A DNA stretch of 64,000 bases from Siphonodentalium dalli (Eukaryota > Mollusca > Scaphopoda > Gadilida > Siphonodentaliidae): contig CP136069.1 of the NCBI GenBank assembly GCA_032622095.1, positions 88,622,958 through 88,686,957 on the forward strand, read 5' to 3'. Every line of letters begins with the position of its first letter. Within the stretch, counting starts at the first letter, position 1. Below are positions 22,735 through 32,025 of this stretch, in pieces. The position numbers and the translations under genes were made by a program. The notes under the pieces are model-generated. The model was not told the origin of the DNA, made no database searches, and was given only the letters and a program-made list of their open reading frames with translations.

Positions 22735-23674
22735 TAGCTTGTGGGTGATAGAATGAAGTTCTGACGTGAGAAATATTTAATTCCTTCAAGACATCCTGCA
22801 TGACTTGATTACAATTTTCTGATCAATTGTCGGTTAGGAGCTCTAAAGGTGCCGAATACGAATAGCATGGAATGATTTGATCCATTAATAACTGTGCGAT
22901 CGTTTGAGCGGTCTTATCTGGAATTGCGAAACTTTCAGGCCAACCACTATACAAATCAATGAAGGTGGCGATGTACTTGTTACCTGAGAGCGTAGTTGTA
23001 TAGGGTCCAGAAAGATCCAATCCTATTTTAGCGAATGGATAGGGAGATAAATCCGTGTCTTGCAAAGGAGGTTTTATTTTCTTAAGATTTCTACTTTTAC
23101 AAATAATGCAAGTATCACAGTGTTGATAAATATCTTTATATAAATTCTTCCAATAATATTTTAATTGTAAGGAGGAGAACATTTTATATGTCCCGACATG
23201 GCCATTGTTATTATGGTACTGTTGTAATATTGATGCTTGAAGATGTTGAGGAATGCATATTCTAAGTTTAGGATCATCATTGGCATCACTAACATAATGC
23301 ATTATGCCTTGGCTTATGATATATTTATCCCAAATAGATGATGGTGGTTTAGAACTATTATATTGCTTCTTAAGCTCGACTATGTCATCCTCTTTGTCCT
23401 ATTCAACAATCATGTTATACCCAGGTATCTGTAGATTAGCCATGGTAGGTAATTCGTTATAAGATATTTCACAAGCGACATAGTCTTTAGGGTTAAATTT
23501 GTTAGAATTTAACGTTGCTATTTTATAAGCTTTATCACTGATGTCAGGTTCTTCCTGTTCAGTATCGGTGGTGTGTTTGACATCATTAAGTGGTATGCGA
23601 GAGAGCATATCAGCACATAGGATTAGTGGTCCAGGTATATATTCTATTTTACAGTTATAACCAGTTATATCCAA
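22735..23674 (-). pseudogene. pol: RNase H C-terminus and integrase N-terminal and core part
   Basis: The frame opens in the RNase H end / connection (DITGYNCKIEYIPGPLILCADMLSRI, the typical 'ADALSR'-like close). It passes a TAG at 23399-23401, then gives the integrase zinc-binding HHCC module (HNNNGHVGTYKM...CDTCIIC) and the core with the first Asp in GLDLSGPY and the second in LLTDN. A TGA (22823-22825) follows that Asp directly. The frame then continues to HPQANAR, where the hAT element interrupts it. The HHCC and the first two acidic residues are intact; the stops would prevent expression. Confidence 0.88.
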
Positions 23675-25003
23675 TGCCCATTTTTTGTAACTTTTTGTTT
23701 GAACTAAGGGGGCCTTTTAATAAGTATTCTAATGGTTTATGGTCTGTTTTTATAATGAAATGTGCATTACTTAAACAATGATCAAACTTCTTAAGGGCAT
23801 AATGAATTGCAAAACATTCTTTTTCAATGGTTGCCCATCGTTGTTGAGTATCGCTCAATTTATGTGACAAATAATATATTGGTTTTTCCTCTGCCATGTA
23901 TAAGTCAGTGACTAGATGTTCATCTTCGTCTACTGGCTGAGTAAGACAAGCTCCTACACAATTTTGACTAGCATCTGTATATAAAATGTATGGTTTATTT
24001 ATATCTGGGTAGCCTAAACAACCAATGGTGGTTAATCCAATTTTAAGGGCATCAAAGCTGCTTTGACACTCTGATGTCCATTTAAATTTAGCATATTTTC
24101 TTGTTAATGCAATTAATGGTACAGCAATGGAGCTAAACGAAGGGATAAACCTACAATAGTAACCTACCATTCCCATAAACGAACGTACACCACGAACAGT
24201 AGTAGGCGGAGCTAAGTTACGAATTATTTCAACCTTCTTCATGTCTGGCTTAACTCCATTTTCATTTATCACAAAGCCAAGATAGTTTGTTTGATTTTTA
24301 AAGTAGCTGCATTTCTTTAATTTCATTTTTAGATTATGGTCGCGCAGGCGATCAAATACATTTTGAAGATGATCTTTGGTATTCTTACTAAATATTAAGA
24401 TATTGTCTAAGTAGGCCAAATCATAGTCTTGCATACCATCTAAGACTACGCTCATAAGCTCTTGAAACAGCGAAGGGGCGTTTACAAGGCATAACCTTAA
24501 AGGAATATTGACCTTTGTGACACACAAAACTACTGTTTTCTTGAGCATCTTCATCTAATTTTATTTGCCAATAGCCACTCTTAAGATCAAGCGCTGAGAA
24601 GAATTTAGAACCATTTAATGAGTTTAAGAGGTCAACTATGACAGGAAGAGGCCAACTAATTGTTTTTGTGATCGCATTAAGTCTTCGAAAATCAACACAA
24701 AAGCATTGTTGTGATCCGTCTTTCTTGCCTACTAACAAGCAAGGGAAAGCCCAAGGTGACCTTGACCTTTCGATGACCCCTGACTCAAGCATGTCATCTA
24801 CTGCTTTATCCATAATCTGACGTTTTAGAAGAGGTACTCTATAGGGTTTCATTTTAATCGGAGTTTCTTGTTTATTTATTGACATTTTAACTGTATCGGT
24901 AAACTGTAGTTGAGCATCATTGGCTGCAAACAAATCTTTATTTTTAATTAACAAGTGTTTTATTAGTTCCATCTTTTCATTTGGCGCATCTATTTCATTT
25001 AAT
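23655..25003 (-). pseudogene. pol: Reverse transcriptase and RNase H of the LTR element
   Basis: The frame from 25003 runs through the RT fingers and palm (PYRVPLLKRQIMDKAVDDML, SRSPWAFPCLLVGKKDGS, VDFRRLNAIT, FSALDLKSGYWQI with the first catalytic Asp). A frameshift near 24490 moves to the frame with NAPSLFQELM and the catalytic loop. The loop reads YLDN instead of YLDD: codon 24402-24404 is AAT, so one catalytic Asp is replaced. Next come the connection (LGFVINENGV, RSFMGMVGYYCRFI) and Ty3/gypsy RNase H (LYTDASQNCVGACL, IEKECFAIHYALKKF, IKTDHKPLEYLL). A further frameshift near 23665 leads into the next pol segment. The motif set is typical of Metaviridae. Confidence 0.92.
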
Positions 25004-25007
25004 TTAA

Positions 25008-26093
25008 CCCTTTGAGCCCTGGCTCCCTACAGAGAGCTGTACCCTGACCCGGGGCCCCTGGGGGTATTTTGACCTATTGTAGACACGTGTTTATGCGCAT
25101 TCTGTTGGTTATGTTCAAGTTGCTCCACGGCTCTGAAACTTTATGTGTATGTTCCCCATGGACCACTGAGTATTTTAAAATCGGGATACTTTGCCACATG
25201 ATCACTCCCTGGTAACGGTTGCTAGGCAACTACCCTAAATTGAAGGTCAAATGCAATTATAGTTTTTATCGTTGTAAATAAGAGCTAAGAAATGGTGTTA
25301 TCGATTCAGTGAGCGCCTTATTGTGAAATGTTAGACATATTTAGCCAGAAGAGTGAATCTAGTGCACATATACTTTGTGTGTAATTATATGGAGTTTCTT
25401 CTCCGTCGTTTCAAGTACTCATACGCAACCTAATCTACGTTAAATGCATGTGCTCATATATAGGCTCATCTATACATGCGCATATATATGGACCATATAT
25501 AGTTAAGTACCGGACCGGTATGTCACATCTGCGCATGTGTATCTGTACTATAGCGTGTTGTGAAACGTGTCACGTATTAATTCAGCGAGACAGTCTATTC
25601 TAGTCTCAATATACATGTACATTATATTATTATATATTGTGGCTCCCTGTGGTCGCGTTGTTTATAGAGAAATGCTTCTCCTTTGAGGATAAAAAAGCGT
25701 TTTTCAAAATCCGTCTCTGCGCATGCGCGAAACAACAGACCCCCCCATCACAAATTTAGCTGCTAAATATATTTAATGTGTGCTCTGTTCGCAATATTTC
25801 TAACGAAATTGATTTCCTTAGCCGACGATAAAAAACTAACTTTTTTATTTTAATATGCCTCTGCGCATGCGCGAAGAAACAGACTCTCTGTAGCCAGTTC
25901 GACAGCCAAAGTCACGGGGGTAAACCAGGGACTCGTGTGTGCAAAGTAGAAGTACAATTATTATGGATATGTGCGTTTATTATGCTGTATTTCCGTGTCA
26001 AAAATCGTATGGTTTCCGGACCGGTATTCCGGTCTCCCGGGATATAGGAAAATAAGGATCGGACCGGTATTCCGGTCTCCCGGGTTGAAAGGG
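25008..26093 (+). mobile_element. Non-autonomous piggyBac-like transposon A in pol
   Basis: Bounded by TTAA on both sides (25004-25007 and 26094-26097) with inverted ends CCCTTTGAGCCC and GGGTTGAAAGGG (10 of 12 matching). The TTAA target and CCCTT-type termini indicate a piggyBac-like transposase. The 1,086-bp interior encodes nothing recognisable. The right subterminal region carries two copies of a stem-loop GACCGG-TATT-CCGGTC (26019-26034 and 26062-26077). Two TGCGCATGCGCG palindromes occur at about 25717 and 25863. The left subterminal part (accctgacccggggcccc, tggtaacggttgctaggcaa) is homologous to insert B in reverse orientation. Confidence 0.9.
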
Positions 26094-26097
26094 TTAA

Positions 26098-26463
26098 CTC
26101 TGTCTTCCATTCTATCAATACTATTTTGTTTAGTACAGTTTTGGTAGTTGGTTAATTCTGAGGAAGTGTGAATTGCATTAATTTCATTTTCATTAACTGA
26201 TTCCACTTGTCCAACTACACATCCTCTTTTGAGTTTATAGAATTTATCTGTTTCATTAACTATTAACACTGGTAATGTTTTCTCGGAAGATTGACCTATT
26301 TCAGTTATGGAATCATTTATCGTAAGCCCGGGTTGCTGTGATATAAATCCATTATCTATTGAGGTGACCTTGAGGTAAGGTGAACTAAACAAATCACAAC
26401 AACCACCTACTATATTTACGGAACTCAATAAACAACTCCTTGGTTTTATAACTGCTTCGGCTT
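26098..26463 (-). pseudogene. pol: Pol segment between protease and RT, stranded between two piggyBac-like inserts
   Basis: A 122-codon open piece (KAEAVIKPRSCLLSSVNI ... VNETDKFYKLKRGCVVGQVE) matches the linker that joins protease to RT in Ty3/gypsy polyproteins. It is in frame with both neighbours once the two TTAA-flanked inserts and one TTAA each are ignored. No lesion of its own is seen. Confidence 0.8.
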
Positions 26464-26467
26464 TTAA

Positions 26468-28018
26468 CCCTTTGAACCCGTAACACCGATATTTAGGTGC
26501 AAACGAACCGTGACTATATCCCATAACACCGATATTTCGGTGCAGCGACGACATGATTCGGTAGCAAATTTATATATAGTATAAAGAGCGTCAGACCCAC
26601 TGATTTATATTTAAATTGCCCCCACATATGTCAGCGGCGCCCATGGTGCGTATGGAATGGTTGACCGCTAGTATAGGGTAGAAATATATGCGCATAGCAT
26701 ATAATCTACAAAAACATACGATATTTTAAGCGAACTGTGCCGTTATATTTACGGCATATAATTTCGTGTTCCCCGTGTGTGTACAGAACAGACATAATTT
26801 AGACACACAATTTAAGTTTAAATTACCCTCGCGTATATTAACCAGTGTTCTGCTACATATGGGGAAGGGTCTATCGCATATGAAGTTGATTTATTCGCGC
26901 AGACTAGCACAATGACAAATAAATGGTTTATAACGTACTTATACACGACATACCCACTCATATATATATTTAAATTGGCCTATTGTGAAGTCAGCGCTGG
27001 CAAAGGTGTCTATATGGATTGGCTGCCCGCTAGAAACGGCTATGAAAATATGCGCATGGGCGCAGGCTATAATTAATTTTTTTAAATGCGTTTAAGTGAA
27101 ATGTGGCGCAAAATATGACATTTTGTTGCATGTTTCACATGTTAGTACAGTAGACACAATCTGGACAGCTTACTTGAACAATGGGGCCACGATATGTTAC
27201 GGGAAATTACGTTGTTTCTGGTCTCTGTAATATCAGTCTCTGTTGTGCCACATGCAGCAAAAAGGCTATCGCATATCAAGTTGACTTACTCGCGCATGGT
27301 CAGGTATATCTTAATTTCACATTAGGATATTGGTTGCATCGAAACGCAATTCGCTGATGTATAATTACAACGTTATAAGCTAGAATTCGTTTATCCTGCA
27401 AATTTCGGGTAGTCGCCTAGTAACCGTTTCTAAGGCGAGATCGGGTGGCAAAGTCTCCCGATCTTACAATGAGCAGTGGTCCGTGCATGCATATATCATG
27501 CCTGCACAGTTTCAGTTAGGTGTCCCCTTTCAACATAACCAACACCATGCGACTAGACATGTCTAAATTAAGGCAAAACATACCACTGAATGGTTAGTAC
27601 AATTATGTCATTCGATCAGTTGTGGTATTTGCTTAGCAACCGTTGCTAACCTTAAATGGGATATTTGGTTCACTATTCTGGTCTGGTATATCTCAAATTT
27701 CACGTTAGGGTAGTACCTGCATACAAAAAACGCAATCACTGAGGTTGAATTACGACGCTATAAGCTATATTTACATTTTCCAGTCAATTCCGGGTAATTG
27801 CCTAGCAACCGTTACCAAGGAGTTGCCGTGAGGCAAAGTCTCGGGATCTTATAATGATCGCAGATCCATGGGGGACAAACCTGTAAAGTTTCAGACCAGT
27901 GTCGCAATTTGAACATAATCAACACCATTCTACTAGACACTGTCTAATTTAAGTGGACATACCACTGGGAGCCCCGGGTCAGGGTGTCGATCACTGTGGG
28001 GCGCCAGGGTTCAAAGGG
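26468..28018 (-). mobile_element. Non-autonomous piggyBac-like transposon B in pol
   Basis: TTAA on both sides (26464-26467 and 28019-28022) and perfect 12-bp inverted ends CCCTTTGAACCC / GGGTTCAAAGGG. The 1,551-bp interior has no transposase but contains two tandem-like subunits (tagcaaccgttaccaagg at about 27800, and a diverged copy near 27420). Stem-loops CACCGA-TATT-T(C/A)GGTG lie at 26484-26499 and 26527-26542 near the left end. The reverse complement matches the sequence that flanks the whole LTR element. Confidence 0.92.
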
Positions 28019-28022
28019 TTAA

Positions 28023-28469
28023 ACGGACTAGACAAGCAGTTTCTGAGTCAGGAACCATAGGTACTAGCTTATGACCAATTCGAAGACATTGAAGATCGAA
28101 ATAAATCCTGACACAATTTCTTATCATCCAATCCGTTCCCAAGATTAAATTCCTTGAAACATTATCAACTACATAAAATGAATGACCTTGTTTAAGTCCA
28201 TTCACTTTACAGTTTAAGTCCACTTGACCTAAAACTTTTAATTGACCTCCAGTTACTGAGGACAAATTCTCTATATTTCTGTTTAATTTAGGCTTATCAG
28301 GTAAATTTAGATAAAGCCTGTGACTTATTATTGAAACTTGAGCACCAGTATCCACCAAGCTTCTTAAACATTGCTTACATATGTATAAAATGATAGTTGA
28401 AGGCACAGGTATGCCTGTTGACTCTATCATCTTTCCAGTTGATTGGCTGTGGTGGGAAGGGTTAATGTG
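28023..28469 (-). pseudogene. pol: Retropepsin (aspartic protease) of the LTR element
   Basis: The frame contains the retroviral-type aspartic protease hallmark LVDTGAQVSIIS (active-site DTG), a middle part and the conserved ILGTDWM near the C-terminus. It runs to the TTAA where insert B begins. The upstream linker is in another frame and the switch is near 28470, so protease would need a frameshift or a repaired indel to be joined to gag-pol. The catalytic triad DTGA is intact. Confidence 0.85.
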
Positions 28470-28471
28470 TT

Positions 28472-29344
28472 TTACTTTGTGTTATGTACTTCCGCTATTT
28501 GTGAGCTCTTGTTATCATGTATTTGTTTTATTTTATTTAACCATTCTGCTTTTACTTTTTGTTTTAAACTCTCCATGGGTTTAGTAGAATGTTTTTCATT
28601 TATAGACTTAGTGTTTGCTTTTAATGGTTTAAATTTATTCTGATTGGGTTTGCTAAGTAATTTATACTTATCATCAGCCTCTACTAAAGTGAAATTTTCT
28701 TTTTCAAAGACATTGGTACCATGTTGCCTAATTGGGGCCTTAACAGCCTGTTTATGTTTATTTTTTAATTTATTATTTAATTTTAACCTATCTTGGTGTG
28801 GTCTTGATTTCTTATTGTTCTGGATATCTATGACTTCACTTATCTGTTGATGACTACTTACCTGAGCATCATTGGCATTGAAGTCATCAGTTACCTTTAA
28901 AATATCATACCTATTTTCAGGGAACACAACCTTGTTTTGGTGTTGCCTATTTTTATTTCCTTTTGATTTATCTGGCCTAGTATATTGCAGTTGGCTTTTA
29001 TGAGGGTGCAACTTAAAATTGCGGTCACCTACTGACCTATCATGAATAATTTTATCTACTGCTGTAGTGTGCCTTGGCATGCTGCCAGAGTGCAGTATAT
29101 CAATACTTTGTACAGGGTATTTTGTTTTAGAATCACAGTTAGTTACATGGTGAGCTATGTGTTTAATTTGTCCCATGTTTGATTTTACTTTTGGTTTGTA
29201 CAGTTTGTCCACAGTCCTTAAAGTGATATCTGGTTTTTGTAATTTTTGTATTTTATTGCTAAGGCCATTTTTAGTTCCATGGTTTATAGTCTGATTTGAG
29301 ACCTGTGGCAAAACAGACTTTACAAGTTTTTTGTTGGTTTGGAT
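28472..29344 (-). pseudogene. pol: N-terminal linker of pol, Lys/Asn/Gln-rich
   Basis: An open frame of about 290 codons directly follows the gag stop (TAA 29345-29347) in the same frame, ending at TAA 28472-28474. The composition is strongly basic and polar (many Lys, Asn, His, Gln), with no recognised domain and no membrane segment. Low-complexity linkers of this sort occur between nucleocapsid and protease in large Ty3/gypsy elements. The gag stop in the same frame as this linker would suit readthrough suppression, but a later mutation cannot be excluded. Confidence 0.6.
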
Positions 29345-30369
29345 TTAAAAACATTCGTTGTCTCTATGTTTTCTATTCTTTCCACAATACTTACAAAATT
29401 GTAGGGTAAATGGTTTCATTTGATTTTTGGATTGAGTGCATTGGTTTATGGTTAAATTGATTTTGCATCTGTGCTTGTCGTTTTCGACAGGATTTGAAGT
29501 CATGCCCTATTAATTTGCAGAAGGTGCATTGTATTATGTTTGGACGAATGTGGCCCACATCCATGGGTTCACATTCATCATCTGAAGATCTTGTTTTCTG
29601 TTTTGGGAATCTAAGGGCGAATCTCTTTTTTATGTTAAATTCTCCCATAGCCACATTTGGTGCATTGTCAAGATTATTTGGGTTTTCTCTGATAACTTTT
29701 AATTTAAGGCTGCTATCGTTCAACCCATCCACGAAATAACCTATTAACTGCGCCTGCACAGGGTTCATGTCTAACTCTTGTGGTTGGAATGCGTCAGATG
29801 CTATCTGACGGATTCTCTCCACGTATATGTGTATATTTTCTGATGGCAATTGTTTGACAGTCCTTAACATAGTTAATGCCTGGTGTGGGTCAGTGACATT
29901 AGCAAAATGAACCTTAAGTTGTTCTTTTATCCCATTCCAGGTTGCTCGCGGGTGTTCATTTTTAAGTCGTTGCAAATAATCTGCAACTGGGCCTCTGTAA
30001 TGCCACTAGCCATTTCTCGTTATCAGGCATACCAATTACCTGACAGTATCTCTCTACTTGTTTAATAGATTCTTTGAATTTATTCCCATCACCCTCGTAC
30101 ACATCTATCATACCAGCCAACGATAATGCACTTTGTGCGGCTGTTTGTGTTCTAATGGCCTGAACCTGTGCAGCTAAATTTGGATTAAATCCCTCAAATT
30201 GATGGTTTAACCCCTCGAGAAACATTCCTATTTGGTGGTTAAAATTTATTGGAGGTGGCGCCTGTGCTTGGGCCTGCATTTCATCATTGTCTTCAGGGAG
30301 GGGCACATTGTGCATATTCTGCTGCTGTTGAGCCAAGATGTGTGCTCTTAATATGTCCCCTTCTTCCAT
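29345..30369 (-). pseudogene. gag: Gag polyprotein (capsid and nucleocapsid), frameshifted
   Basis: The structural protein starts at the ATG 30369 (MEEGDILRAHILAQQQQ). It has a Gln/Pro-rich N-terminal region, then a capsid-like helical domain (MIDVYEGDGNKFKESIKQVERYCQ...) interrupted by a frameshift near 30000. The capsid domain continues in the second frame (HPRATWNGIKEQLKVHFANVTD...LPSENIHIYVERI). A CCHC zinc knuckle CTFCKLIGHDFKSC lies near 29490, and a second knuckle CKYCGKNRKHRDNEC at 29352-29396 lies in another frame, just before TAA 29345-29347. Two knuckles and this capsid pattern fit Metaviridae Gag. Two indels separate the pieces. Confidence 0.85.
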
Positions 30370-30418
30370 TATTTATGTTAAGATTTAAAAATTGACTCTT
30401 AGCAAATGTATAGTTTAA
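30370..30418 (-). other. Short spacer upstream of gag
   Basis: AT-rich leader of gag. A weak AG acceptor (GCTAAG) is visible on the minus strand, but the pyrimidine tract is poor. Confidence 0.3.
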
Positions 30419-30763
30419 TCAATACTCGTCCCAGGGTTCTTCAATAGCAAACGTTTCCACTGGTTGAGTTTGTTTAAATGTGACTGTAAATGGTGTGACT
30501 GGTTGTGTAGGTTTATATTCTTCTACAGGAGGTTCTATTATATAGTGTTTATAATGGTAAATAATTGATTTTATTTCCAAGTTATTTGTTTGGAAAGTTA
30601 TTATTTTTATTACTGCCAATTTTTCTTTTAATACAGGTTTACACAATTCTTCAAAATTATGTCTACTTATTTCGATTTTGGGTGCTAAGCAACTTATAGA
30701 TCCTCTTGTAAATAATTTTCCTAATCTATATCCCTCTTCTTGAGATGTTGTCTTTATGGACAT
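30419..30763 (-). CDS. Retroelement ORF B, unrecognised 114-residue protein
   Basis: The intact frame from ATG 30763 lies between ORF A and gag in the same direction, 49 bp before gag. The first 75 residues are mixed hydrophobic/charged with predicted beta/alpha character (ISRHNFEELCKPVLKEKLAVIKIITFQ). The C-terminal 40 residues are Pro/Thr/Val-rich with a repeated F/KxTQPVxTF pattern and end in an acidic WDEY. The PPVEEY in this tail is reminiscent of PPxY-like late motifs but is not one. It is undisrupted, unlike gag, pol and env. I do not recognise the family; it could be an accessory protein or a separated matrix-like part of Gag. Confidence 0.55.
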   Translation of the reverse strand: MSIKTTSQEEGYRLGKLFTRGSISCLAPKIEISRHNFEELCKPVLKEKLAVIKIITFQTNNLEIKSIIYHYKHYIIEPPVEEYKPTQPVTPFTVTFKQTQPVETFAIEEPWDEY

Positions 30764-30846
30764 ATATTGAATGTCTTAAAACAATATTTCAAGCTAACTT
30801 ACTGTAGTAATTTTCAGAATTTTAGTTTTAGATTTTGTTATGTATG
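30764..30846 (-). other. Spacer between ORF A and ORF B
   Basis: AT-rich, no features. Confidence 0.3.
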
Positions 30847-31236
30847 TTAATCGTGCTTAAAAGGTGTCTTGACACACATTCCAAACTCTGATTGGTGCAC
30901 TATGTTGGTTTCGTTCGTCCAAATGATTTGAAATACTAGATGAATAAAATCACTGTGCACAAAAGTGTGTTTCGCAAATCTACCTTCAATCACGTTTCCG
31001 TATCGAGTACCGACTAACCTGTGAAATCGAGGTTGAAGGAGATCTACATACTCTTTCAATGTTAAATTCAACAAATCAAAACAATCCGGCAAATAACACT
31101 TATAGCTACTTGCAGGACGTGTCGGAATTGAAGCAAAATAGCACCTTCTAATTAAAGCAGTAGTCCAAACTATCGGTCCCGTGCCACTGGTGTCTATCGC
31201 TAAAGGGTTATAAAAACTACCAAAAGGATTTGACAT
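30847..31236 (-). CDS. Retroelement ORF A, unrecognised 129-residue protein
   Basis: This is the first open frame after the 5' LTR: ATG 31236 is 76 bp inside the LTR border and 21 bp after the splice donor. The product is intact, with no signal peptide and several aromatic and Cys residues (RRCYFAS, YKCYLPDCFDLLNL, GMCVK), and it looks like a compact globular domain. Being 5'-proximal it would be translated first from genomic RNA. It would lie inside the intron if the donor at 31257 is used. I do not recognise it; it is unusual for a Ty3/gypsy element to carry reading frames before gag. An accessory or captured host gene is possible. Confidence 0.55.
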   Translation of the reverse strand: MSNPFGSFYNPLAIDTSGTGPIVWTTALIRRCYFASIPTRPASSYKCYLPDCFDLLNLTLKEYVDLLQPRFHRLVGTRYGNVIEGRFAKHTFVHSDFIHLVFQIIWTNETNIVHQSEFGMCVKTPFKHD

Positions 31237-31248
31237 AGACTAAGAAAA

Positions 31249-31262
31249 CGTACTTACCAATA
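31249..31262 (-). promoter_or_regulatory. Splice donor in the retroelement leader
   Basis: The minus strand reads TTG|GTAAGTACG, a textbook donor, between the primer-binding site and the ORF A start. Together with the acceptor at about 19920 it would make the env mRNA by removing ORF A through pol. Confidence 0.65.
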
Positions 31263-31279
31263 TCTCAAGAGTTCCAGGT

Positions 31280-31300
31280 GAATCCGTATCACGCGCACCA
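31280..31300 (-). promoter_or_regulatory. Candidate primer-binding site
   Basis: On the minus strand TGGTGCGCGTGATACGG lies 11 bp inside the 5' LTR. TGG is the complement of a tRNA CCA end and the following bases resemble the complement of an acceptor/T-arm. The plus strand therefore reads like a tRNA 3' end (GTATCACGCGCACCA). The 11-bp gap to the LTR is larger than usual. I cannot name the tRNA. Confidence 0.5.
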
Positions 31301-31411
31301 AACAACCTCTATGTGACAGAGCCGTAGGACTTCTTCTTTACGTTGTGTGTGTGACGATGTCTGTGGTCGTGGTCTTGTCACAAATAAGTCGAGTCGTGTT
31401 GAATTGATCTT

Positions 31412-31417
31412 TTTATT
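31412..31417 (-). terminator. LTR polyadenylation signal
   Basis: AATAAA on the minus strand, present in both LTRs (also 16400-16405). In the 3' LTR it would direct 3' end formation. Confidence 0.5.
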
Positions 31418-31550
31418 TTTCTTCAAGAGATAATCTGTAAGCAGCGTTTTCTTTCAGAGTTACACTGAGCCAGTGGAACAGCACCTTAGTATAAGAGACT
31501 AACTAAGTGGAGTAGCAGGACTAGAACTGCCGGTCTAAACTCTGGACCGA

Positions 31551-31560
31551 GCATATATAC
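31551..31560 (-). promoter_or_regulatory. LTR TATA box
   Basis: Minus-strand GTATATATGC lies about 135 bp upstream of the AATAAA polyadenylation signal (31412-31417), a normal U3-R arrangement for an LTR promoter. Confidence 0.5.
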
Positions 31561-32025
31561 AAAGAGGGGTTGGGACTTAACTGACCAATCATAAGTCCCC
31601 TCATTATAATAAATTTTAGACATACCAGTTCCAACCATCCTATGTCAGAGTTGGCACAAAACCTGTCACAATAGTCATCTATTCTGGCAGGCAGGATAGT
31701 TCGAACTAGGTAACAGGGTACGTTATATCAAGCATTCGTATGATAAACTAATGTGTACCCCGGTGAACGGTGCTGTTCCTGTCAATGTCATTCTCATTTC
31801 ATCCATGACCTCTATATATTAATAACTGTTGGTCATGAGAATGTGGCTTCAACATAATCCCGACACCACAGTTCTACTGTACTTGGCTGATGCTGTCGTA
31901 TTCTCATTTTAAGCTGGGAAATATTTCCTAGAAATATGCAACTAAATTGCACCTTATTTTTCAAACTACCAGCTTACTTATTGAATGATAGAGAATTTAG
32001 GTTTGGTATACATCATTCTGTTACA

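Larger units (their letters stand above)
16300..32025 (-). mobile_element. Env-bearing Ty3/gypsy-class LTR retrotransposon (errantivirus-like provirus), with three nested DNA transposons
   Basis: Two closely similar LTRs (16300-17003 and 31312-32025) begin TGTGACAG and end CTGTTACA. The element is flanked by a perfect 5-bp duplication ATAGC (16295-16299 and 32026-32030). Minus-strand order: 5' LTR, primer-binding site, splice donor, ORF A, ORF B, gag with CCHC knuckles, protease, RT, RNase H, integrase, splice acceptor, env, 3' LTR. Without the three inserts and their duplications the element is about 11.9 kb. By eye the LTRs differ at about 11 positions and three small indels in about 700 bp (roughly 1.6%). 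Gag, pol and env each carry stops or frameshifts, so the copy is inactive. Confidence 0.95.
31312..32025 (-). repeat. 5' LTR of the errantivirus-like element
   Basis: Ends TGTGACAG and CTGTTACA on the plus strand, and pairs with 16300-17003. The right-hand target duplication ATAGC follows at 32026-32030. Confidence 0.92.

Noticed and set aside
31280-31300. A tRNA gene fragment on the plus strand (CCA end)
   Set aside because: Only the last about 21 bases resemble a tRNA, and it sits at the PBS position of the provirus. It is explained as primer-binding site.
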